NCBI GenBank assembly: GCA_900548705.1
Contig: URLF01000090.1
Coordinates: 1 to 9,897 of the forward strand
DNA length: 9,897 nucleotides
DNA from: an uncultured Porphyromonadaceae bacterium
GTDB lineage: Bacteria; Bacteroidota; Bacteroidia; Bacteroidales; Muribaculaceae
Reading direction: 5' to 3'
Shown: positions 1 through 7,298 of the stretch, piece by piece
How the letters are laid out: every line of letters begins with the position of its first letter
How positions within the stretch are numbered: position 1 is the first letter of the stretch
The notes under the pieces: model-generated
What the model saw: the letters and a program-made list of their open reading frames with translations, nothing else
The model's database searches: none
What the model was told of the DNA's origin: nothing
Position numbers and translations under genes: made by a program

Positions 1-95
1 CAATCCTCAAAGCCTAAAAATCAGAGGCTGCACCGTAAACCTTTATTACGACACAGCCCCTTGGTTTGTTGTCAGGCCTTATGGCCGGGAGGGGA

Positions 96-2453
96 TTAGA
101 GAACCACTTTGACGGTCTCGGCTCCGGATACAATCACATAGAATCCACCGGGGAGGGTGATGGTACCGGCTGCTCCTGAATATACCTTCATGCCGGCTGC
201 GTCAAAGATTTCAACAGCCTTGTCAGACACTACTTCAATGCCACCGTCAATCGCGGTCACGCTGAATGCGGCTTCCTGACCAATCTCCTCGACACCTGAA
301 CCGATGCCGATGATGTTGTTGAATTCCTTCCAGCCGTCTGCGGCCTTGTATGCCTCCAGGGCGGCGTTGGGGACATACAGGATAGCGTTCTCATACACTT
401 CGCTGTCAAATGCGGCTCCGACAGGAGGCTCGGTGTTAAGGCTTGTGACGCTTGTCAGGGCCTTGTCTCCCATGAATGCCTTGTTGCCTATCGTGGCGAC
501 ATTTTCGCCAAAGGTGATTTTGTCAAGGGCGAAGCACCAGTAGAAAGCTTCCTGCTCGATTTCGGTGACGGTATTGGAAATCTCGAATTCCCGGAGGCTT
601 GCGCAGCACTGGTACATGCCGTCGGGGATTACGGTGATGGCTTCCGGCAGGGATGCTTCCTCGATGCCGCTCTGATAGAAGACTCCGTGGCCGACAGAGG
701 TGACTGTCTCGGGCAACGGCAGTAGTTTCAGTTCAGGAGTGTAGGCGAAGGCGAAACGGCCTATTTCGGTTACACCCGACGGGAGGGAGATGTCTTCGAG
801 CGCGGCGCATTCCGAGAAGGCAAATTCACCAATCTTGGTAACAGTCGCGGGGATTGTCATACCCGCGAGAGAGGTGCAGCCTGACACCATACGGGCGGGA
901 ATGGCGGTGGGGTTGTTGTTGAGGGTCACCGATTCCAGCGAAGCACAGAGGCTCAGCACGTCGTCGCCAAGCGAGAGGACGCTCTCAGGGATGACAATCT
1001 CGGTGAGGTTGGTGTTCTCAAACGCGCTCTCGCCGATGGTGGTCACAGAGGAGGGGATGGTGATTTCCGAAAGGGAGCTTTCCCAGAATGCAGCCCCGGC
1101 GATGGTGGTGACAGTCTCCGGGATGGTGATGGAGGTGATGCCTTTCACCTCCGAGAATGACAGGTAGCCGACCTCGACCACGGTGTACTGCTCCCCTTCA
1201 TATTCCACATGGGCCGGAATCGCGGTCACGCCGCTGTATTCGCTCTCATCCGAGGGGAAGGTGACGGAAAGTGTATGCTCCACACCCGATACCACCTTGT
1301 AGGTCAGCGGCTCGATTTTGATTTTCGTGCCGTCGGCGAGAGGACCTTTCACGGTGTATTTGAGGGTGAACTCATAGTTGTAACGGCTGTCGAAGGTAGC
1401 GACGCTCAGCGAGAGGGCGCGGGCGGGGACATGGATTTCATACTCGCCGGTTTCGGTCAGGGCGGGGGAGAGTCTGAGACCGATTTCACCGGTGTCCATA
1501 GTGGTGGGGTCAAGGTTGAATGTGGCCGTGATGTCGGTGGGATTGCCGTCACGGGTTACGGTCACATTGTCTTTTGCCGGGCCGCTGGCATAGACTTCGG
1601 CGATATTGGGGAAGTAGAGCAGTATCTCGTCAAGCGATGTCACGGATGTCCCTGATTCGGGATATGCCGACACTGTCTCCTGGGGGTCTTCGGGTGTCAC
1701 ACTGCCGTCTATCACATACCGGAAGCTGGCGGCAGGCCAGTCTACATCGTCATAACCGCAGATGCCGTTGTCAGGTATGTTGACAAGGTATTTGCCTGGG
1801 ACTGTGTAAGGTTCGGGAAGTGTGAGAATCACGTCACGCATTCCTCCACCCTCCTCCACGGAGAATGTGGCGACGGTCTGACCGGTCTCCTCGTTTACAA
1901 GCACCGGCTTGTTGGAGCCGTAACCCTCGGGGAAGAGAGCCGAACGCTGATATTCGACAGTGAATTCCTGAATCTTGCCTACAACGCCCTGCTCCGGGGA
2001 GATGATGTAATAGGGGTTGTCGATGGGAGTGAAATCTCCTGGTTCCGGGCCGGGGGTGTCGCCACCACCGATAGTGAGGGTGAAAGAGATTTCGGGGTTG
2101 GGGTCACCTTCATCGGTCATCCAGTTGTAGTTGTAGTCGAAAGTCCCCGAAGGGATGACCACGTTGTACGTGCCGTCGGCGGTTATGGCATCCTGTTGGA
2201 GGGTGATGGTGTTGACATCGTCATATGTGCCGGTGACCTTCTGGGTGATGGGGTAGTCGGTGCCGTTGATGACCACTTTCCGGTTGACATAGGTGTCAAA
2301 CCTGCCGGTGGTGTGCTTGACAACGAATGTCTTGATTTCCTCGACATTGTCGCCGTCACCCGGTTGGACGCTCCATCCGTCAGGGACGGCGCCATAGGCG
2401 AATACCGATGCTGAGATAGCCAGCATAGCACTTAAAATGGTTCTTTTGTTCAT
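96..2453 (-). CDS. BspA-like leucine-rich-repeat secreted surface protein with C-terminal sorting-like tail
   Basis: A 785-residue exported protein, probably cell-surface and adhesive; no enzymatic motif is visible. Residues 1-19 form a signal peptide (basic MNKR, hydrophobic core, cleavage near SVFA). Residues 22-369 are three related beta-sandwich-like units of about 110 residues (about 22-130, 141-250, 262-369), each closing with a G-x-Y-x-(V/I)-x-(I/V)-P strand; a Pro/Gly linker separates the first two. Residues 371-430 resemble the cap that precedes BspA repeats. About ten LRR_5-type repeats of 22-23 residues follow (about 430-670), with the pattern VTTIGxxAF...LxxITIP, then a closing VPNAALEAYKAADGW cap at about 694-708. 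Residues 728-785 resemble a type A secretion-system-9 sorting domain (AVEIFDAAGMKVYSG ... GGFYVIV). BspA-family proteins in oral and gut Bacteroidales and in Treponema bind host matrix or other cells; the ligand here is unknown. The start is fixed by the signal peptide. It has its own promoter region. Confidence 0.9.
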   Translation of the reverse strand: MNKRTILSAMLAISASVFAYGAVPDGWSVQPGDGDNVEEIKTFVVKHTTGRFDTYVNRKVVINGTDYPITQKVTGTYDDVNTITLQQDAITADGTYNVVIPSGTFDYNYNWMTDEGDPNPEISFTLTIGGGDTPGPEPGDFTPIDNPYYIISPEQGVVGKIQEFTVEYQRSALFPEGYGSNKPVLVNEETGQTVATFSVEEGGGMRDVILTLPEPYTVPGKYLVNIPDNGICGYDDVDWPAASFRYVIDGSVTPEDPQETVSAYPESGTSVTSLDEILLYFPNIAEVYASGPAKDNVTVTRDGNPTDITATFNLDPTTMDTGEIGLRLSPALTETGEYEIHVPARALSLSVATFDSRYNYEFTLKYTVKGPLADGTKIKIEPLTYKVVSGVEHTLSVTFPSDESEYSGVTAIPAHVEYEGEQYTVVEVGYLSFSEVKGITSITIPETVTTIAGAAFWESSLSEITIPSSVTTIGESAFENTNLTEIVIPESVLSLGDDVLSLCASLESVTLNNNPTAIPARMVSGCTSLAGMTIPATVTKIGEFAFSECAALEDISLPSGVTEIGRFAFAYTPELKLLPLPETVTSVGHGVFYQSGIEEASLPEAITVIPDGMYQCCASLREFEISNTVTEIEQEAFYWCFALDKITFGENVATIGNKAFMGDKALTSVTSLNTEPPVGAAFDSEVYENAILYVPNAALEAYKAADGWKEFNNIIGIGSGVEEIGQEAAFSVTAIDGGIEVVSDKAVEIFDAAGMKVYSGAAGTITLPGGFYVIVSGAETVKVVL

Positions 2454-2644
2454 TGGGTAAAATAAGTGATTAATAATTAGATGGTTATGTGGTGGTACAA
2501 AATTATGATAAACAGGAGCCAGTAGATTAGTGAATGTTCAACAGGGATGAGCAATATCCCAATCCAAAAACAAGCTACCTTCAAGATATTCCCAAAGGTA
2601 ATAAAATTTTCCGTACGACATCCCTAAAGGATGGATTTTTTGCA
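2454..2644. other. Intergenic region between the two secreted-protein genes
   Basis: No coding region is supported in this AT-rich stretch. It holds the two candidate -7 boxes described separately and two weak 5-bp hairpins (GGGAT/ATCCC around 2544-2560 and CATCC/GGATG around 2620-2634). No repeat, RNA gene or convincing operator is visible. It mainly serves as the promoter region of the downstream BspA-like gene. Confidence 0.6.
2498..2505 (-). promoter_or_regulatory. Candidate -7 promoter box for the BspA-like gene
   Basis: Read on the minus strand this is TAATTTTG, a perfect match to the Bacteroidetes -7 consensus TAnnTTTG. It lies 44 bases before the ATG, giving an inferred 5' leader of about 40 bases. 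I found no convincing TTTG-like -33 element 18-20 bases upstream, so it is supported by one box only. A second perfect box (TACCTTTG on the minus strand, 2593-2600) lies farther upstream, also without a -33 partner, and could be an alternative start. Confidence 0.5.
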
Positions 2645-2698
2645 ATAAAACCAAAGACCGCCCGGCTCAACTGGTGAGTGGACGGTCTTTGATTTTAT
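2645..2698 (-). terminator. Strong intrinsic hairpin terminator after the 1437-residue protein gene
   Basis: An 8-bp stem AAAGACCG/CGGTCTTT (2653-2660 with 2683-2690) continues, after one mismatch, with CC/GG, then an inner CTCA/TGAG stem around the loop ACTGG. Outside the main stem, ATAAAA (2645-2650) pairs with TTTTAT (2693-2698), so on the minus strand the hairpin is followed by GGTTTTATT, a U-rich tail. It lies 50 bases beyond the stop codon. The A/T flanks are symmetric, so it could also terminate transcription from the other strand, although no plus-strand gene is visible here. Confidence 0.85.
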
Positions 2699-2703
2699 AT
2701 GGC

Positions 2704-2734
2704 TCCGGGAAGGATTGATGTTATTGCTCCCGGA
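2704..2734 (-). other. Additional 7-bp hairpin between stop codon and terminator
   Basis: TCCGGGA (2704-2710) is the exact reverse complement of TCCCGGA (2728-2734), with a 17-base loop. In the mRNA of the 1437-residue protein this stem would lie between the stop codon at 2748 and the main terminator. It has no U tract of its own, so it is more likely a 3'-end stabilising or accessory structure than a terminator; this role is inference. Confidence 0.4.
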
Positions 2735-2747
2735 AGAAGGGACAGAT

Positions 2748-5700
2748 TTACTTGATGGTCACCTTGCGGGCGGAACCATCGGAGTAACGGCGGATATAGA
2801 TGCCGGGTTCGGGGTTGTTGTCGACCTTGACACCGGAGAGGGTGTATGTGGCGACAATCTCGAGCGAGCTGTCATCACCGATGCTCTGGAGACCGCTCTG
2901 GGTAGCAATCGCGTCGTTGGAGAACATCGACTCGCCACGTCCGGTGTATATCGCGGTAACGTTGTAGACGGCGTTCTTGTCGGTTGCCTCGCGGTCGGCA
3001 TAGCTTGTCGATGTCACAGGCGCATCGTTGAGCTTCACGCCATTGCGGTATACATTGTAACCGGTCAGGGTGAGGTTGGCCGCATTGTCGGCGGGGGTGA
3101 AGGTGACATCGTCAACCATCAGCATGTAACCGTCGCGGGTGATGCAGCGCAGGGCGAAATACTTGGCTCCCTGGGGGATGTCGAAGTAATACTGCTTCCA
3201 TTCCCAAGGCACATTGCTGAATATGGCCGCGGATGTGAAGTCGTCAAGGTCTATGCCCTCTGTGGAATAGAGAACCTCGATGGTCTCAAGGGCATCTGCC
3301 AGCATGGACTTGGCCCAGAACGAGATTGTCTGCGCGTTGCCGTTCAGCTCGGGTGAGATAGCCCAGTCGTCGCTGCGTTTCTGGTTGTACTCACTGTCGG
3401 TGACAGCCATGGAGACGAGATACTGGCTTCCGGAATGGGCGGTGTAGAAACGCGGGTCGCTGAAATGCTCTACCATCGGCGCGTAGTCGCCGGGAAGAAC
3501 CCACCATGACTGTGCTGACATGGGCTGGGGAGCATAGGCGGGCACGTCAAAGAAGCGGAATCCATAGATGCCGTAGCCGTCATTGTCGATGAATGTCCAG
3601 TTGTCGAGGTCATCGTTGCTCCAGGGAGCAGGTGTCTCGAAATCCTCGGTGATCTCATCGTCGAAAGTCCCTGCCAGGTCAGGCTGGCTCCATGCCAGGT
3701 TGATGGTGGTGGCGTCTTCCGAAGGATAAGTGGCGGTGAGGTCATTGACCGTGGGATAGTTGGGGTAGATGGTGGCCACGGGGGTCTCCTGTGACGCGTT
3801 GTTGGCGGGAATCATGTCGCCGTCCACTGCTATTTTTGCCTGGTAGGAAATTTCGGCGGGGGAAGTCACAGTGTGGGTCACCTCGAAGACTACCGATCCG
3901 CGGCTGTCGGTCTTGACAGCACCAAGTGGTTTCTCGTCGATTTTCGTGCCATCGGCGTAAAGCTCGACAGTGGCGGCAGGTATGTCATTTAGACCGAAGT
4001 TGGCATAGCCGACCTCGATGGATGTGGCGTTGCCGGCCTTCACGCGCTCGGGAGCTACAAGGGATGTCACGGCGATGTCGGATGCGACGCGGTCACGGAT
4101 CTGGATGTTGTCAAGCTGGATATACTGGAAGTGGTGGATGGTTCCGATGAACATAACCTGAACCGACTGACCCTTCCACTGGTCGAGAGACATCTCGACG
4201 CGGTGCCATCCCTCGGTCTGGAAGTCACTGAGGGTATATGTGTGGATAAGGCTGAAATCCTTCTCGTTCGACCCCTTGATGTAGACATCCACGGTGTTGT
4301 CATCCGGATGGGAGGGATCTACAAGGTTGAAGAGGTAGAATGTGAGCATCGGGGTGGTCAGTCCGTCAAGATTGATTTTGGCGGAATAGAGATGCCCCTT
4401 GCTGCCGATGTAGTTGCCGAACATCGCCATCATTCCGTTGTCACCATCCTGCGGGGTCACCTCCTCGAAGGTGTTGGCGGATGCGAAATCCCAGTAAGTG
4501 AGGTTGTCAGAACCGCCTCTTAACCAGGCGTGCTCGGTGGTCATATTGGGGAAGGAATCCTCGAAGGGTGCGACATAGGGGAGACCTACCGGAATCTGGT
4601 CGGCCATGGCGCCCTGCATGTTCTCCCCGGCCTCGGTGGATGCTGTGACACCGAAGCTCCAGAAGAGCTGGGGTTCGTCGGGAAGCATTATCTGGAATGT
4701 GGATGAGCTTCCGGTGAGATCGGTCTGGATTTTGGTGTCGACACCGTTGATGGTCGTCCAGATGCTGTAAGTCACATTGTCGGGGTTGAGCGGGGTGCCG
4801 TCGATGTAGGTTGTGACAGGTTCCCATTCCACGGTCACTTCGCCGATATTCTGTGTCTCAAAGGCGAATGCCGACGCGGGAGCGGCGGGGAGGTTGATGC
4901 CCACGAAGGTCTTGACCTCCGCGTCCAGACCGGTTCCGCTCCAGTTGGTGGCGTAGGCGGTATAAATATGGTCTCCCTTCTCGGGAACGATGTCGGTGAA
5001 GGTCACGACATCGCCCGGTGTGGGATTCTCGAAAGTCTTGACCAAAACGCCGTCGCGGAAAATCTCGACTTTATCGAGGGCTCCGATGGAGTTCCCTTCG
5101 AGGGTCTTGTCGGGAGCCTTGCAGCTCACGACAACGTTGAGGGCACCGTTGAGGTCGGCCACTGCGGTAAATTCCGCAGGCGCTTGGGGCACAGTGCTTT
5201 CATAAGGCGCGGAGACGCGGAGGTTGGTGGCGAGCAACCACCAGTTTCCGGCTTCGGTGAGGGAGTGGATGCCGATGTATCCCTTGCTTTCATATCCCTC
5301 TACCTTTACAATACCTGAATATGTGGTGTAGCCACCGTCATCTTTGGTGACCTCCGTAGGCTGGATGACAGTCGTAGTCATTCCCTCCGGAGTGGGGGAG
5401 GTGCCGAATTTGAGCTCGAATTTGCCCGGAGTCTGGCTGCTGCGGGCTCTCATGTCGACGGAGACTTTGAAGAAGTTTCCGTAGCGCATGTTTATCGGAG
5501 GAGTGATCAGCCAGTCGTCAGCGTCGACCTCGCTGCTGGCTTCGGCTGCCATATCGCCGCTGTAGAACGACCAGGTCTTTCCGTCGCCGTTCGCGTCAAT
5601 GATGGTGTAGAGGTCAGTGACGCTCTCGTCGGTGAAGTTCTCGGAATAGGGGACAGATGCCAGTCCGACAACCACATTGGGTGACATTCCCTCTTCCGAG

Positions 5701-7061
5701 GGGGTATCCCTGGCGATGGCGGTGACACCGTAACGATAAACCCGCAGTCCGGCTTCGGGATCCCAGTCATAGACAGAGGTGGATGAGGTCGATTCCTCAA
5801 TCACTTTCTCGTCGGGATAGCGCACCACGCGGTAGGTCACCGGGATGTCGCCCAGGTCGGTGCCGTCGGCTGCCTTGGTGACAGCTTCCCATGAGATGCT
5901 GACAGATGAGCTGTAAGCTGAGGAGCTGGCCTCTGCGGTAACCACCGGGGCAGCCGGGGCGGCCACACCGACAGTGCGTGAGATTTTGGCTGCGGGGCCT
6001 TCACCTGCGGCATTCTTGCAGATTACCTTGAATGTGTAGTAGCCTGCTTCAGGCACAGTCACCGGTTCGATGTGGGTAGCCTTTGCGTAGACGCGGCTGT
6101 TGGCGATCTCGACATCATTGGCCAGTATGCGGAAGTAGAGGTATTCCTCCAGGTTGTCACCGGCGTAGGTGGTGCCGGGAGCCTTGAATTCGAGGGTTCC
6201 GGTCAGGGAAGTACCTTCGAAACTCAGCGAGAGGTCGGTGGCCGCGCCGGGAGCAGCCTCCGGTTCGGCGATGTAGAGGCCTGTGACCTCTATGCCGGCA
6301 TCGAAATCGCGAATCTTGGATGCCGAGGCGTCGGCCAGGTTCACCTCATATATCGAGCAGATATTTGAGGGGGAGGTGACGCTAAGATACATCTTGCCGG
6401 AAACGTCATCGATGACAGCGGATGAATGGATTTGCTCGACATACGCCCCGTCGGTCTTGGCGGTTATCGAGGTCGAGCCGACTGCGGTTATCGCTCCGGA
6501 GGTCTTGTCGACCTTGTAGAGGGTACCGGCGGCGTCCAGTCCGTAAAGCTGTCCGGTCTTGTCGAAGGCCATGGCCCCGAGATGACAGGAGAGATTGCCT
6601 ATGATTTCGCGCTCGGCATTGGTCGACTCGATGTCAAACTCATAGGTGTTGAGCTGGAACCCGTCACGGTCGGCATTGGGGGCGCAACCGAAAACACGGT
6701 AGGTCTGCGGCTCGGCGGCGTAATCGGAAGCCATGAACACAGATGCCGGCGAACCGCTGATATAGGCGGAGTTAAGCTGTGTCCAGGATTCGGTGTCGTA
6801 TGCGTAGGTGTTCGCACCCCCGTAAAAAGAGTAGATGTTGTTGAGGGTGGTGGCGAAATATGTTCCGTCACACATGACACCGCTTCCTGAGGCCGGCTCG
6901 GTTTTGCCGAGCAACTTGAATGTCCCGGTGTCGGACATCGGAATCTGGTAGACACCGGATTCCATGCCTGACGAGGAGACGACACTGCCACACAGGTTGG
7001 GAGTCTGGGCGGAGGCTGCCAAGGCCGCCGTCAGTCCGAGTAATGGTAGAAAATGTCTCAT
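2748..7061 (-). CDS. Large secreted mosaic protein: fibronectin type III, choice-of-anchor J and CARDB-like domains
   Basis: A 1437-residue exported protein with no catalytic motif that I can see; a surface or extracellular adhesin-like role is inferred. Residues 1-18 are a signal peptide (cleavage after ASA). In order: about 20-266, repeated short strands resembling a beta-propeller (for example LYGLDAAGTLYKVDKTSGAI at 172-191); FnIII-like 270-366 and 369-466; choice-of-anchor J (cleaved-adhesin-like) 467-618, with the typical ENF start and DDWLITPPI; FnIII-like 625-721 and 724-826; a second jelly-roll domain 827-990 (ends IQLDNIQIRD); CARDB-like 992-1098; an FnIII fold split around a third choice-of-anchor J domain (about 1136-1322, with DDWAISPELN and MLMVDDVTF); and a C-terminal tail 1395-1437 with PEPGIYIRR, a motif that ends many Prevotella and Muribaculaceae secreted proteins. 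Related domains occur in P. gingivalis haemagglutinin/gingipain adhesins. Family-level function is uncertain. The gene has its own promoter and terminator. Confidence 0.88.
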   Translation of the reverse strand: MRHFLPLLGLTAALAASAQTPNLCGSVVSSSGMESGVYQIPMSDTGTFKLLGKTEPASGSGVMCDGTYFATTLNNIYSFYGGANTYAYDTESWTQLNSAYISGSPASVFMASDYAAEPQTYRVFGCAPNADRDGFQLNTYEFDIESTNAEREIIGNLSCHLGAMAFDKTGQLYGLDAAGTLYKVDKTSGAITAVGSTSITAKTDGAYVEQIHSSAVIDDVSGKMYLSVTSPSNICSIYEVNLADASASKIRDFDAGIEVTGLYIAEPEAAPGAATDLSLSFEGTSLTGTLEFKAPGTTYAGDNLEEYLYFRILANDVEIANSRVYAKATHIEPVTVPEAGYYTFKVICKNAAGEGPAAKISRTVGVAAPAAPVVTAEASSSAYSSSVSISWEAVTKAADGTDLGDIPVTYRVVRYPDEKVIEESTSSTSVYDWDPEAGLRVYRYGVTAIARDTPSEEGMSPNVVVGLASVPYSENFTDESVTDLYTIIDANGDGKTWSFYSGDMAAEASSEVDADDWLITPPINMRYGNFFKVSVDMRARSSQTPGKFELKFGTSPTPEGMTTTVIQPTEVTKDDGGYTTYSGIVKVEGYESKGYIGIHSLTEAGNWWLLATNLRVSAPYESTVPQAPAEFTAVADLNGALNVVVSCKAPDKTLEGNSIGALDKVEIFRDGVLVKTFENPTPGDVVTFTDIVPEKGDHIYTAYATNWSGTGLDAEVKTFVGINLPAAPASAFAFETQNIGEVTVEWEPVTTYIDGTPLNPDNVTYSIWTTINGVDTKIQTDLTGSSSTFQIMLPDEPQLFWSFGVTASTEAGENMQGAMADQIPVGLPYVAPFEDSFPNMTTEHAWLRGGSDNLTYWDFASANTFEEVTPQDGDNGMMAMFGNYIGSKGHLYSAKINLDGLTTPMLTFYLFNLVDPSHPDDNTVDVYIKGSNEKDFSLIHTYTLSDFQTEGWHRVEMSLDQWKGQSVQVMFIGTIHHFQYIQLDNIQIRDRVASDIAVTSLVAPERVKAGNATSIEVGYANFGLNDIPAATVELYADGTKIDEKPLGAVKTDSRGSVVFEVTHTVTSPAEISYQAKIAVDGDMIPANNASQETPVATIYPNYPTVNDLTATYPSEDATTINLAWSQPDLAGTFDDEITEDFETPAPWSNDDLDNWTFIDNDGYGIYGFRFFDVPAYAPQPMSAQSWWVLPGDYAPMVEHFSDPRFYTAHSGSQYLVSMAVTDSEYNQKRSDDWAISPELNGNAQTISFWAKSMLADALETIEVLYSTEGIDLDDFTSAAIFSNVPWEWKQYYFDIPQGAKYFALRCITRDGYMLMVDDVTFTPADNAANLTLTGYNVYRNGVKLNDAPVTSTSYADREATDKNAVYNVTAIYTGRGESMFSNDAIATQSGLQSIGDDSSLEIVATYTLSGVKVDNNPEPGIYIRRYSDGSARKVTIK

Positions 7062-7095
7062 ATGTCTGTAAATAATGATTAGTGTATTTCTGTTT

Positions 7096-7170
7096 TCAAG
7101 ACACAGATAGCGTGGTAAGCCAATATGATGGGAGAAGGCAGGATGTCGTTTCCGTCATTGTCGCGCACAT
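7096..7170 (-). other. Possible 24-codon leader ORF in the 5' leader
   Basis: On the minus strand an ATG at 7170 opens a 24-codon frame ending in TGA at 7096, wholly within the leader inferred for the 1437-residue protein gene. GGGAG lies seven bases before the ATG, but it would be at the extreme 5' end of the transcript if the promoter is placed correctly. The same bases (TGGGAG) can pair with CTCCCA further along the leader. The peptide shows no run of a single amino acid typical of attenuators. Frames of this length arise easily by chance. Confidence 0.15.
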
Positions 7171-7186
7171 AGCACCACTCCCAACG

Positions 7187-7216
7187 CAAATATAGTGAAT
7201 GTCGGGAGCAGTCACA
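7187..7216 (-). promoter_or_regulatory. Bacteroidetes-type promoter of the 1437-residue protein gene
   Basis: On the minus strand TATATTTG (7194-7187) matches the Bacteroidetes -7 consensus TAnnTTTG exactly. TGTG (7216-7213) lies 18 bases upstream and resembles the -33 TTTG element. The transcription start would be near 7180-7182, leaving a leader of about 120 bases before the ATG at 7061. The exact start is inferred. Confidence 0.65.
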
Positions 7217-7231
7217 TTAATCTATATTAAT
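7216..7231. promoter_or_regulatory. FNR/CRP-box-like palindrome ATTAAT-N4-ATTAAT
   Basis: Two perfectly inverted hexamers are separated by CTAT. The inner 14 bases (TTAAT-N4-ATTAA) differ from the classical FNR box TTGAT-N4-ATCAA by one base in each half. The centre (7223.5) is about 41-43 bases upstream of the inferred start of the adjacent promoter, the spacing used by class II Crp/Fnr activators. The Crp/Fnr gene lies immediately upstream. Binding is inference, and AT-rich palindromes can occur by chance. Confidence 0.4.
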
Positions 7232-7237
7232 TTCCGA

Positions 7238-7290
7238 CGGCAGGAAAGTTGGATTTGTCTGGTAGCGGCAGGAAAAATGTTGGAATTTGT
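7238..7290. repeat. Two-copy imperfect tandem direct repeat
   Basis: Copy one (7238-7258, 21 bases) begins CGGCAGGAAAG and ends GGATTTGT; copy two (7266-7290, 25 bases) has every base of copy one in order, with four extra bases inserted (three in the A-run region, one A before TTTGT). The start-to-start period is 28 bases. The pair fills most of the space between the end of the Crp/Fnr gene and the palindrome at 7216-7231. The inverted sequences AATTTCCGAC (7229-7238) and GTCGGAATT (7292-7300) bracket it. It may be paired operator sites or a local duplication; function unknown. Confidence 0.6.
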
Positions 7291-7298
7291 GGTCGGAA

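Noticed and set aside
1..95. Two small hairpins (AGCCT/AGGCT at 11-29 and GGCC/GGCC at 75-86) downstream of the BspA-like gene as its terminator.
   Set aside because: The stems are only 4-5 bp and neither is followed by a U tract on the minus strand. The true terminator may lie beyond the left edge. No gene is visible in these bases.
430..1200. The leucine-rich repeats as an internalin or a ribonuclease-inhibitor-type protein.
   Set aside because: The 22-23-residue pattern with VTTIGxxAF and ITIP is the LRR_5/BspA type rather than the internalin pattern, and no Gram-positive anchor is present.
2593..2600. TACCTTTG (minus strand) as the main promoter of the BspA-like gene.
   Set aside because: It matches the -7 consensus but has no -33 partner and would give a leader of about 140 bases. 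The nearer box at 2498-2505 is preferred, though neither is proven.
2715..3356. A 213-codon open frame on the plus strand opposite the 3' part of the large secreted protein gene.
   Set aside because: It is antisense to well-supported FnIII and choice-of-anchor domains. Its translation shows no domain or signal peptide, and it arises from codon composition of the minus-strand gene.
7238..7290. The direct repeat as the remnant of a CRISPR array.
   Set aside because: Only two imperfect copies of different length are present, separated by seven bases, with no spacer-sized interval and no cas gene nearby.
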